64,000 bases of DNA from CAZJWC01 sp964550125 (GTDB lineage Bacteria; Bacillota; Clostridia; Christensenellales; Borkfalkiaceae). A model generated the notes under the pieces. It was not told the origin of the DNA, ran no database searches, and was given only the letters and a program-made list of their open reading frames with translations. The translations under genes and the position numbers were made by a program. This document shows, in pieces, positions 44,526 to 52,334 of this stretch; within the stretch, counting starts at the first letter, position 1; each line of letters opens with the position of its first letter. Location of the stretch: positions 1 through 64,000 of the forward strand of contig CAZJWC010000003.1 of assembly GCA_964550125.1 (NCBI GenBank), read 5' to 3'.

Positions 44526-45053
44526 CTATTCGTATTTCTTTGGTAGGTTATTGATTTTGTCTGCGATTTTATTTGTTAGTTCTTCTGCCTTCTCTAACTC
44601 CTTCTTTTTGAGTTCTTCTTTTGTGTTGACATCGCAGCAAATATTACCAATCACAATGATTAGGTACATACCCAGCATTTCAAATAGAATTGTGCCAGTT
44701 TTTACCAAATACTGCCCACCTAAAACAAAAATACCACTTATCAATGCAAGTGGTATGACAATGCCCATAACTTCGAGCAAATTGGCTACTATCGTGTTTG
44801 TTTCGCCTGCTTTGCCCAGTTCTTTGGCTGTTTCTATTGCTGTCAATTTTCGGTTTATTTTCTGCTTCAAAGCCTTGTAATAAACTAAAAATAAAATTAA
44901 AAGTGCAATCATACAGGGTATTGTAACCTTTAACCACGCAGGCATCGGGTTATGGTCAGAGAAATACTGGAACACTGCAATAAACGCCATACCAGTTCCT
45001 GATAAAAGGTAGGCGATTACTTTGATTAAAATGTTTTTTACTTTAACACTCAT
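44526..45053 (-). CDS. Phage membrane protein, 175 aa
   Basis: Two N-terminal helices (about 8-28 and 35-58), two more around 95-135, and a Lys/Glu-rich C-terminal coiled segment (KEELKKKELEKAEELTNK). The ATG follows GGGAGGGAAT. It forms a set with the membrane-protein genes on both sides, all about the same spacing (8-9 bp). Confidence 0.65.
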   Translation of the reverse strand: MSVKVKNILIKVIAYLLSGTGMAFIAVFQYFSDHNPMPAWLKVTIPCMIALLILFLVYYKALKQKINRKLTAIETAKELGKAGETNTIVANLLEVMGIVIPLALISGIFVLGGQYLVKTGTILFEMLGMYLIIVIGNICCDVNTKEELKKKELEKAEELTNKIADKINNLPKKYE

Positions 45054-45061
45054 ATTCCCTC

Positions 45062-45646
45062 CTATACCCTACCTGATAGGCTGTCTTGTTCTTTTTCGAC
45101 TATTACTTCTTTGACCTCTGTCTTTTCGTATACGGTTGCTACATTGTTAATCTCTGCCAGTTTTGCTTTGGCTGTTTCTATCTCTTCAAGGGCTTGCTTA
45201 TAAGCCTCTTTTTCTTCCTTATAAACGAGTTTATCGCTTGCCTTGATATTTCTCTCGGCATTAACCTTTTGTATGCTTAGTAGTGCCCCTATCAAGCCCT
45301 GTATAACATTTAGGTTGTTAATGGCTGCGTTAGTTCTTTCGACTACTGTTTCATTTGCCATTACTGTATTGGTGTTCACCTCTTCTGCTTTGGTTAATTG
45401 CGCAGTTAGTTTAATGCGTGAATAGGTTTGTGCGATTTTAGTCGCCACAAGCACTGCTGCGTTAATTGTTGCCGATACCGAGAATGTTGCGATGTATTCG
45501 CTTGACATGTGCAGTGCATCGTATACGGTCTGCTGTATCTCTGCTGGAAGAAATGACATAACCATATTGAACACTGCGTATATTGCACTGGCTATCATGA
45601 CAATTGTTAATAAAATGTCTAATGTTTTTAGTATTACCTTTTTCAT
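45062..45646 (-). CDS. Phage membrane protein, 194 aa
   Basis: Two membrane helices (about 8-33 and 50-72) followed by a long Ala/Glu/Lys/Asn-rich helical region (about 75-190) without further membrane segments. This holin-like head with a coiled tail could be a holin, but a class II holin is normally shorter, so an injection protein is equally possible. GGAGGAAC precedes the ATG. Confidence 0.6.
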   Translation of the reverse strand: MKKVILKTLDILLTIVMIASAIYAVFNMVMSFLPAEIQQTVYDALHMSSEYIATFSVSATINAAVLVATKIAQTYSRIKLTAQLTKAEEVNTNTVMANETVVERTNAAINNLNVIQGLIGALLSIQKVNAERNIKASDKLVYKEEKEAYKQALEEIETAKAKLAEINNVATVYEKTEVKEVIVEKEQDSLSGRV

Positions 45647-45657
45647 ATTTGTTCCTC

Positions 45658-45858
45658 CTAATCTCCGATTTGTTGCCTCAAAAGTGCAAGCATTGCGTTT
45701 GTCATTTCTTCTGTGATTTTCGCAAGGTTTGTTACCTGCTCTTTTAGGCTTTGCAATTCTGCAAGGTTATTTTTTGCATTTGTTTCAAGGCTTACCACCT
45801 TTTGAGTGAGTTCTCTCACTTCGTTTCTCCACTTTATAATGTCTTCTTTGATTTTCAT
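45658..45858 (-). CDS. Small coiled-coil phage protein, 66 aa
   Basis: 66 residues that are almost entirely one amphipathic coiled coil. The start ATGA overlaps the portal stop by 4 bp, and AGGG lies upstream. It could be a head-portal chaperone or part of the membrane module that follows. No family call. Confidence 0.65.
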   Translation of the reverse strand: MKIKEDIIKWRNEVRELTQKVVSLETNAKNNLAELQSLKEQVTNLAKITEEMTNAMLALLRQQIGD

Positions 45859-47432
45859 AATACTTGCCCTCCATTTGGTATTTGTTGTATTGGTTGCATT
45901 TGTTGTTTGATTTGCTCGCCTTCGATAAATCCTACTAACTTATTGATTTCCTTTGTTGAGTTCGTGCCCAGTATCTCTTTTGCGAGCATTTGTGCTGTAA
46001 TTTGTTTCTTATCGAACAATTCGCTAAATAGTTTTATACTTTCGCTTCTTACGGTTTGATTTTCTGGCATTATGCTAAGTTCTGGCGCACTTGCTCCGTA
46101 GTAATGAAAGAATAAATCAATCATTTCTTGTAGTGGCTCTTGTATGATTTCTATCTTATCGTTAATGAACGCACTTGTCTTTGTTCTTTCAAACTCGATT
46201 TCGGTGGCTGTCTTTTGTGTTTGTCCGTCCGATAGCCACGATGCGATTGTTGTTGATGACAAGTTTAACGAGAACGCTGCATCGTTGAGTATGTTTTGCT
46301 TTTGCCTATTCAACGCATCGGCTCGCAGTTCTGGTTGTAGAACTTGTGGCTTCTTGTCGTCCGATTCTCCTGCTATGCTATCAAGGTATGTAAAAATCAT
46401 AGGGTCAAGCATATTTTTTAGTGCATCTGGGTCGTTTGGGTTTCCATATTTCTTGTCGACCATAATTCTTGCCCTTGCAATATAAACCTCCAACCTTTCA
46501 AAAAACTTTAACTGGTCATATTGATAGCTTTCGTTCATCAAAAGGTCTGCGATTGGTTGTCCAAATGGTAATTTAGGAAACGCAGGGATATTCCTTGTAA
46601 ATTTGATAAGTCTACAGCCGAGATCATCATTGAAAGGTAGCAACTTGCACCTATCAAAGTCTTTTATTGTTCCATAGTCTGCATAGTCGATTATGATGTC
46701 GCCATAATCTCTTTGTATCATTTTCCTTATCTCGTATGGAATATCGCCCCATTTAATTGCATCGGTTGGTTGTGGTGTATTTTCGTTCGCAGCATTGGTT
46801 GATGTTTTATAAAACAAGTAATGCACCATTGGGTATCTTTCTGTCTTTCCACCCACAACTGCATATTTGAAAAATCTTTCTTCACAAAGGTAGTATTCAG
46901 TGCTTGCCGAGATTGTATCGTGGTATGTCGCAATGAACGACTTTACTGCTTCTATATCTCCGTATGCATCTACACTCGTGAAGAACTTGTCCATTGGCAA
47001 GGCTTCGGCTCTTAACTGGTTTTTACCATCTTTGTTCCATTTAAGTAGTGATGTGCCTCCGTCCAATGCGAAGCCATACGATTCTTTAACTGCTGCATTA
47101 AAGTTTGATTTTTTGTATTCTTTCTGGGTTATCGAATTTGCCAGTTCGTCCGTTGCGTTCAGTATCATTGGCTTGCCGAATATGGTACTTACTATTCCTG
47201 TTCCTATCTTCTGTAAAAACAAAGTAGGAATTACTCCATATTCTTTATTGTGAAAGCCTGTAACCCAGCCCCTATACATCGCCGTTCGTGGTCTTATGTA
47301 ACTCGAATAAAATTGAAAGTATCGGGGTGCTGCTAACAAGTATGTATTATCATTTTGCGTTAAATCAAAACTTTCACTTGTCAGTTCATTTCCTAAACTG
47401 AACGGAATTTTTACATTTGCTGCATCTTCCAT
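45855..47432 (-). CDS. Portal protein
   Basis: 525 aa. The C-terminal half has the hallmarks of phage portal proteins: TATEIEFERTKTSAFINDKIEIIQ type helix and a long helical wing, ending in an acidic/Gln-rich tail (QIKQQMQPIQQ). The N-terminal half contains SYIRPRTAMYRGW and FGKPMILN, typical of portal stems in Firmicute phages. It forms the dodecameric DNA gate at the capsid vertex. The gene follows the capsid genes instead of the large terminase, an unusual order. Coupled to the previous gene by TAATG. Confidence 0.85.
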   Translation of the reverse strand: MEDAANVKIPFSLGNELTSESFDLTQNDNTYLLAAPRYFQFYSSYIRPRTAMYRGWVTGFHNKEYGVIPTLFLQKIGTGIVSTIFGKPMILNATDELANSITQKEYKKSNFNAAVKESYGFALDGGTSLLKWNKDGKNQLRAEALPMDKFFTSVDAYGDIEAVKSFIATYHDTISASTEYYLCEERFFKYAVVGGKTERYPMVHYLFYKTSTNAANENTPQPTDAIKWGDIPYEIRKMIQRDYGDIIIDYADYGTIKDFDRCKLLPFNDDLGCRLIKFTRNIPAFPKLPFGQPIADLLMNESYQYDQLKFFERLEVYIARARIMVDKKYGNPNDPDALKNMLDPMIFTYLDSIAGESDDKKPQVLQPELRADALNRQKQNILNDAAFSLNLSSTTIASWLSDGQTQKTATEIEFERTKTSAFINDKIEIIQEPLQEMIDLFFHYYGASAPELSIMPENQTVRSESIKLFSELFDKKQITAQMLAKEILGTNSTKEINKLVGFIEGEQIKQQMQPIQQIPNGGQVL

Positions 47433-47839
47433 TATTCTGCCTCCTGTTTGTTAATTTTTAACACCTTTGAGTCTGGTGTTCTTATAATCAGTTCATCAAG
47501 GTATTTCAAAAACCTTTTGCTCTTTTTCAAACCTTCAAGGTCTGTAACCTCTGGATTGTATTTTGGGTGGTTTTTCCATATCCTTGTTAATCTTTCAGCG
47601 ATGTATATTTCTTCTGCGTGTGCTTCCAAAATGTCGCCGATTTTAATATTTACGACTTCTGTGATTTTCTGCGTTTGTTCGGCACTATAATCGATGTTTT
47701 CGTCTGTCCTTACTATTTCCATTGTCAACTCATAAAAGTCGATAGAAAGCCCCTTATAAGTCGTTTCCACCCACTCTCGTATCTCGTTTTCAACCTTCTT
47801 GTAAACTGCGTATTCGTTTATAAAGTCTTTTAATTTCAT
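47432..47839 (-). CDS. Hypothetical head-associated phage protein, 135 aa
   Basis: A small acidic helical protein with no recognised motif. It starts after AAGGAGAAGG and its stop overlaps the portal start. Between capsid and portal, it may be a head-completion or portal-adaptor component. Confidence 0.6.
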   Translation of the reverse strand: MKLKDFINEYAVYKKVENEIREWVETTYKGLSIDFYELTMEIVRTDENIDYSAEQTQKITEVVNIKIGDILEAHAEEIYIAERLTRIWKNHPKYNPEVTDLEGLKKSKRFLKYLDELIIRTPDSKVLKINKQEAE

Positions 47840-47850
47840 TTGCCTTCTCC

Positions 47851-48429
47851 TTACCAGTTGTTTTGTGCGACTAACCCTGCGAATTGTTGATCATACGATC
47901 CAACCCAGCAAAGTCCTAAATCTATAAGCATTGTTTTTACTCTTGGGTCAATGTTTCGGTCTTCATTGATTAGCACTCCTTTATTAAGCCATTGCTTTTG
48001 CTCTATGTCGATGCCTGTGGTTTTGGTTGGGTCATCGTTGTTTACATAAAACTTTGCTTGCTTCCAGAGTATTTCTTCAAATAGCAATCTAAACCTATAA
48101 GGCGACATACCCAGTTTAATTCCCTTCGCAATAATGCACTTGATTGTTTCGTTATTGCTTCCACTATTTCGACTGCAACAGCCATATACTTGGTCGCTGA
48201 TGTATTCCAATTCTTCGGCGATATGTGCTTGTGGGTCTTCGCCTGTCGATGCTATGAAGTCTGTTAGATTTATTCCGTGTGCCAGCAATAATGCCTCTGT
48301 TGGTATGTATTGTCTTTTTACGCTATCGTATCGAAGGTATTTGTTTGAATATGGAAAGGTCATGTTTTTTTCTTCCATTTCTTCGATTTGTTCTTCTGTA
48401 TAAAATGGTGCTTTATATAATTTTGGCAT
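47851..48429 (-). CDS. Hypothetical head-associated phage protein, 192 aa
   Basis: 192 aa, soluble, with mixed helix and loops and no signal peptide. AAAGGAG before the ATG. Its position just after the capsid genes and before the portal fits a head-tail connector or minor capsid component. No motif confirms it. Confidence 0.6.
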   Translation of the reverse strand: MPKLYKAPFYTEEQIEEMEEKNMTFPYSNKYLRYDSVKRQYIPTEALLLAHGINLTDFIASTGEDPQAHIAEELEYISDQVYGCCSRNSGSNNETIKCIIAKGIKLGMSPYRFRLLFEEILWKQAKFYVNNDDPTKTTGIDIEQKQWLNKGVLINEDRNIDPRVKTMLIDLGLCWVGSYDQQFAGLVAQNNW

Positions 48430-48431
48430 TG

Positions 48432-48935
48432 TTATTCACTCCTTTGTCTTCTCATTTTGTCAACTTCTCTCATAAGCGACATTTTTTGCATTTTCGGTAT
48501 ATCATCTCGTAGTTGTATTTCTTGTTTTAGGTCGTATGCAGCCTTTGCATCTTTTTCCCAGCCTTCGTAATATCCAGGAAGCGATTTTTGGTCGGTCTTG
48601 CCTATCCATTTCATACCTCTTGGTTTATTGATATAATTTCCTTGTGCGTTTGGTTGTCTTCCTTGCAAATAGTCCAGTGTGTCTTTACCCTGTGCTATAT
48701 TGTGTGTGCTTTTAACCACTGCAAGTGTTTTATAAACCTTTCCACTCTTTGGATGGGTAACTTCTGGCGTTACTATGTCCCCTGTTCTTTTGTTTGCTCC
48801 GTAGTATGAATACAACTTTCCACTACCGTGATGTCCGTATGTAACATTGATGACCTGTGCACCACCATACTTTGGGGTTTTTGATTGCCCAGTCGTTCCC
48901 ATCGTGTTTAATTTTTGCATTTGTTGCTCTGCCAT
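48432..48935 (-). CDS. Hypothetical phage head protein, 167 aa
   Basis: A Gly/Gln/Lys-rich basic protein with a Met-rich start (MAEQQMQK) and many Tyr-Gly turns (GHHGSGKLYSYYG). GGAGG before the ATG. It follows the capsid gene by 83 bp. It may be a head decoration or DNA-binding core protein. Not recognised. Confidence 0.6.
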   Translation of the reverse strand: MAEQQMQKLNTMGTTGQSKTPKYGGAQVINVTYGHHGSGKLYSYYGANKRTGDIVTPEVTHPKSGKVYKTLAVVKSTHNIAQGKDTLDYLQGRQPNAQGNYINKPRGMKWIGKTDQKSLPGYYEGWEKDAKAAYDLKQEIQLRDDIPKMQKMSLMREVDKMRRQRSE

Positions 48936-49018
48936 TGTTATCCTCCTTGTTTTTTTGATAAATGGTATAGGACAGGTTTTTGAAATGAACCCATCCTAAT
49001 GAAAAACATTGTTATTGA

Positions 49019-50284
49019 CTATTCTGCTACTGTGCCAGTGCCAGCTTGTGCTTCTTTCATTGTGCCATCTTTATTGGCTTGAAGGAAGTTGTCTACACCG
49101 ATACTGTTGTCATTGTCGTAACTAAGGTTAGGTAATACGAATTTACCCACAAGTCCTGCACGAATTGCCTTGATTGCTGTAAGTGCTTTCGCAGCAGTTG
49201 AGAAGTCATCGCCACTGAATACTGCTTTAAGCGAGTTACCAGACAAGCAACGAACACCCATATTAACCTTTGGTTGGATAATAACACCTTGTGTGTCTGG
49301 GTCGTCTACGGTCTTGAATGATGTAGGTCTAAGTCCACGAAGGGTTGCGTTTGCTGGTGCAATCAATGCTGACAATTGGTCAAGGTATCCGATTACGGTT
49401 GTATCACTTTCAGTAAGTCCCAAGTAGTAGTAGATTGCATCTTTTACTTGTGTCATTACTTCGTAAAGTGGCATACCATCAAGCCAGCCCACATAGCCAC
49501 TTTGATAATCGGCTACGGTCTTCTTCTCGTTTGTGAACGCATTGAGCCCACCTTGTGCGAGCATTCTTGATGCGACATCACTTGCATTAAGTGCTGCTGT
49601 GTCTGTCAAATCCACAAGGAATGTAGGGTCGAATAAGAAGCCTTGTCTTGCATCTGCTGGATAGTAGCCTGCATAAAGTTTGCTATCGCCTTTGCTTACC
49701 TTTGCGTTTGAAAGTTTGAACGCTCTTGTTGCGGCAGTTCTATTGGTTGGGTCATAGGTATAAATTTCAATCGCCTTCTTTACTTCATCTGCTGTCGCAG
49801 TTTCACTGAAACTATCAATGAAGAAAGAGTAAAGCTGTGATGCGAAAGTATAGCCATTGATGTTGATTGCGATGTCTTGCTCGATTTGGTCTTTACAAAT
49901 CTTTTCGAAGCCTTCATTAAGGTTTGCAGCGCCTACGCCTTCTACTTCATCTTCAGAGATTGCGATGTTTGTGTCATATCTCTTCAAAATGTCAATAGTG
50001 AAGCGTCTTGACAATACATGTTTTCTTTGTCCAGTTGTTTGGTCTGGCAAGTTGTCCTTGTTTGTCCACGCACCATTTGATGCTGCTCCTCTCATTCTAA
50101 ATCTGTTATTGATTGGCAATGGAACATAAATGTCAATCATTGCTGCGTTGGTTTGTTCTGGTGTTACAAACCTATCTGTGATACCGAAGCCATCTTTGTG
50201 GATAATGTCTTGGCATAAATTTTTGTAGACTGTCTTTGATACAAGTCTAGCGATTTGTTGGTTGTTTACATTAAATAAACTCAT
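49019..50284 (-). CDS. Major capsid protein (probable)
   Basis: 421 aa, starting after AAGGAGAAAATACT and following the scaffold-like gene. Mixed alpha/beta composition, abundant small residues, LSRRFTIDILKRYDTNIAISEDEV in the first third and a Gly/Thr-rich end. It has the size, position and a strong ribosome binding site expected of the main shell protein, but I cannot quote a fold-defining motif. A terminator hairpin lies in front of it. Confidence 0.72.
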   Translation of the reverse strand: MSLFNVNNQQIARLVSKTVYKNLCQDIIHKDGFGITDRFVTPEQTNAAMIDIYVPLPINNRFRMRGAASNGAWTNKDNLPDQTTGQRKHVLSRRFTIDILKRYDTNIAISEDEVEGVGAANLNEGFEKICKDQIEQDIAININGYTFASQLYSFFIDSFSETATADEVKKAIEIYTYDPTNRTAATRAFKLSNAKVSKGDSKLYAGYYPADARQGFLFDPTFLVDLTDTAALNASDVASRMLAQGGLNAFTNEKKTVADYQSGYVGWLDGMPLYEVMTQVKDAIYYYLGLTESDTTVIGYLDQLSALIAPANATLRGLRPTSFKTVDDPDTQGVIIQPKVNMGVRCLSGNSLKAVFSGDDFSTAAKALTAIKAIRAGLVGKFVLPNLSYDNDNSIGVDNFLQANKDGTMKEAQAGTGTVAE

Positions 50285-50326
50285 AGTATTTTCTCCTTAT
50301 GTTTTAAATTTTTTGATTTTTTTGGA

Positions 50327-50355
50327 TGAAAAAACCACCATACTCGTGGTGGTTT
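50327..50355 (-). terminator. Hairpin between scaffold and capsid genes
   Basis: On the minus strand AAACCACCA-CGAGTA-TGGTGGTTT (50332-50355) followed by TTTTC. It lies 43 bp before the capsid start codon, so it is either a partial terminator or an RNA-processing site setting the ratio of scaffold to capsid transcripts. Confidence 0.65.
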
Positions 50356-50387
50356 GCTTGCTTATCTATTTTTCTTATAGATTACGA

Positions 50388-51032
50388 TTACTTATGAAAG
50401 TGCACATCCTCGCACTCGTCATAAAGCCTGTTGACTTTTGCAGGGGTTGATGGCTTGGCTGAATATCCAAATGCGCCATTAACCTTGTTCTTCAAACTGG
50501 TGTTTTCTGCTTCAAGTGCTGCGATTTTTGCGTTTAGTCCCTCGACTATTTGTTCGTAGTCAATTGGCAAAGTTTCGCCAGTTTCGGCAGTGATTGAGCC
50601 ATCGTCAACAGTATCAGCCTCTCCAACTCCGACAGGCTCTCCCTTTACCATTGGTGGGATGTCATCATCATCTTCGGCTGTTTGTTCTGGCTCGATCGCT
50701 TCTTCTTTGCCCTCATTCTCGCCTGTTTCTTCCGTTGCTGGCACTTCTTCGGCTGGGATTGTTCCCTCTGCCTCTGCTGGCTTTTCTTCGGTTTCTGGGG
50801 CTTCGATTGATGGCTCTGCTTCTTCGACCTTTTCTTCTGCCTTTTCTTCGCTGGTTGCTTCTTCGGTCTTTTCTTCTTCTGCTGGCTCAGTTGCTGGCTC
50901 TACATTAGGTGTTTCTTCCTTTTGTGTATCTTCAGCTTCTGCTCCATCATTTGTCAAAAAAACTTTGAATTCTTCCAGTTCCTCTGGAGATAGTTTTTTT
51001 ACCTTCTCCTTTAATTCTGCAAGTTCGTTCAT
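50388..51032 (-). CDS. Scaffold-like protein
   Basis: 214 aa from the ATG at 51032 after AAGGAGGAATGC; an in-frame ATG 14 codons upstream lacks a site. Residues 1-25 are helical (MNELAELKEKVKKL). About 40-150 is a very acidic Glu/Ala/Thr/Pro-rich disordered stretch. A leucine-zipper-like coiled coil follows (IVEGLNAKIAALEAENTSLK). This order, and its place just before the capsid gene, fit a scaffold or capsid-assembly protein with a C-terminal dimerising helix. Confidence 0.72.
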   Translation of the reverse strand: MNELAELKEKVKKLSPEELEEFKVFLTNDGAEAEDTQKEETPNVEPATEPAEEEKTEEATSEEKAEEKVEEAEPSIEAPETEEKPAEAEGTIPAEEVPATEETGENEGKEEAIEPEQTAEDDDDIPPMVKGEPVGVGEADTVDDGSITAETGETLPIDYEQIVEGLNAKIAALEAENTSLKNKVNGAFGYSAKPSTPAKVNRLYDECEDVHFHK

Positions 51033-51137
51033 CTTGCATTCCTCCTTTATTTTATATTTACGCCTCCTCCTCATCCTTATGGGCTCTCCACCTCTCTGCT
51101 CGCCAGCAGTTAAGAACTTATTTTATGGCGCAGTTTT

Positions 51138-51689
51138 TTATAAATTATTTAGCATTGCTTTTGCTTGCTCTGCTTTTTTATTATAATACCTTCTCAACTC
51201 TTCACTGGAAGTGAATACCTTACCTCCAATCGTAAAGCCTCCACTAGTTCCCAGTATTCGGTTCAGTGCATTATTTGTTTCTACTATATCTCTACTTTTT
51301 CTGTATTCTGACTGATAATAATTGTCAATCTCTTGCTCAGTTTTGAATGTTTTACCACCGATTGTTATTGCTTGTTTCTTTGTAGTTTTTGGTTGTTGCT
51401 GGTCTTTTACGCCTTTATCTCCATAGTCTGGCATTTTGTCCACGTTTCGCATAATTGCTTTTGTTTCTTCAATTGATTTTTTAACAGGTAGTCCTGCTTC
51501 TTTCATTGTTTTATGCAGGGCTTCGGCTCGTTTAGTTAGTTCTTTGTCAGCATTTGATTTTTTATCAAACTTTGAATTCATAGCATCTTCTATGCTTTGT
51601 CCTTCTTGCACGAAGACATGTGTTCCGTTTACCGTGATCCACTTTCCATCTTCGCCTTGACCTTTCATTATGTTGTTGTTTTTGTCCAT
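51138..51689 (-). CDS. Phage head protein with WITVNG motif, 183 aa
   Basis: Start at 51689, preceded by AAGGAGAAAAAT. The N-terminus contains GKWITVNGTHVFVQEGQS, a motif also seen (as WITSNGAHIPIHEGQT) in the gene at 51934-52326, so the two share a short module. Comparable motifs occur at the ends of phage minor head proteins. The rest is charged and helical with two short repeats (AITIGGKTFKT, FTIGGKVFTS). Probably a minor head or head-maturation protein. Confidence 0.65.
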   Translation of the reverse strand: MDKNNNIMKGQGEDGKWITVNGTHVFVQEGQSIEDAMNSKFDKKSNADKELTKRAEALHKTMKEAGLPVKKSIEETKAIMRNVDKMPDYGDKGVKDQQQPKTTKKQAITIGGKTFKTEQEIDNYYQSEYRKSRDIVETNNALNRILGTSGGFTIGGKVFTSSEELRRYYNKKAEQAKAMLNNL

Positions 51690-51716
51690 ATTTTTCTCCT
51701 TCATTATTTTTTTGCA

Positions 51717-51741
51717 ATAAAAAAGCAAGTATTGCTACTTG
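51717..51741 (-). terminator. Intrinsic terminator
   Basis: On the minus strand GCAAGTA-GCAA-TACTTGC (51724-51741) followed by T6; between the 66-aa and 183-aa genes. Confidence 0.7.
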
Positions 51742-51746
51742 CCTAT

Positions 51747-51947
51747 TTAGTCTGTTTGGTATATTTCCATTATTTTATCGAGTATTTCCTCGTATCCTGC
51801 TTTGGGGTTTTCTTTTAGCCATTTTAACATTTCATCGTGTGCGTGTTTTATATCAAGCACGCTTGTAAAGCCCAGCATATCATCTCGGCTTATTCCTCTG
51901 TCTTTGAAAATGTGTATAATTTCCTTTTCGGTATTACTTAATGCCAT
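51747..51947 (-). CDS. Small helical phage protein, 66 aa
   Basis: Start placed at 51947 behind GGGAGGG; the in-frame ATG at 51980 is less well placed. 66 residues, mostly helical and acidic, with EKEIIHIFKDRGI and DEMLKWLKENP. Its first bases overlap the end of the 130-aa gene. Head or packaging accessory protein, family unknown. Confidence 0.6.
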   Translation of the reverse strand: MALSNTEKEIIHIFKDRGISRDDMLGFTSVLDIKHAHDEMLKWLKENPKAGYEEILDKIMEIYQTD

Positions 51948-52326
51948 TATATCCCTCCCACTCATTGATTTTTTCTTCATTGCCTAAAATTGGAATTTTA
52001 AACCTGCATAGTGTCTTTTCTTCTCTCTTATTGTAAGTAAAAGAATAGTAACTATCGCCATATAGAAGTGTTCCCTTTGCTGGTATCTTGTTTGCATACT
52101 TTGTTCTTATCGCACTGCAAAACTCGGCATACTCTTGCTTTGGTAACTCTACTATATCATTTTTTATCTTTTTTATCAATGATTTTTCCGAGAAATCTTC
52201 CACTGCTTCTTGTTTAGTCTGCCCTTCGTGTATTGGGATATGTGCACCATTGGAAGTTATCCACGATATTTCTTCGTTTTCTCCCTTGCCTTCGGTTATA
52301 TTGTGTTCCTTTATAAATTTGTCCAT
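51934..52326 (-). CDS. Phage protein with WITSNG motif, 130 aa
   Basis: 130 aa. An N-terminal module (WITSNGAHIPIHEGQT) is shared with the 183-aa gene downstream, followed by a KSLIKKIK linker and a compact beta-rich end containing YGDSYYSFTYNKR. AGGAGC before the ATG. It sits directly after the terminase large subunit gene and may be a minor head protein. Confidence 0.65.
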   Translation of the reverse strand: MDKFIKEHNITEGKGENEEISWITSNGAHIPIHEGQTKQEAVEDFSEKSLIKKIKNDIVELPKQEYAEFCSAIRTKYANKIPAKGTLLYGDSYYSFTYNKREEKTLCRFKIPILGNEEKINEWEGYNGIK

Positions 52327-52334
52327 CTTTGCTC

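Noticed and set aside
50590..51186. 198-codon plus-strand frame over the scaffold gene
   Set aside because: Antisense of an acidic Glu-rich low-complexity region, giving Ser/Phe-rich nonsense.
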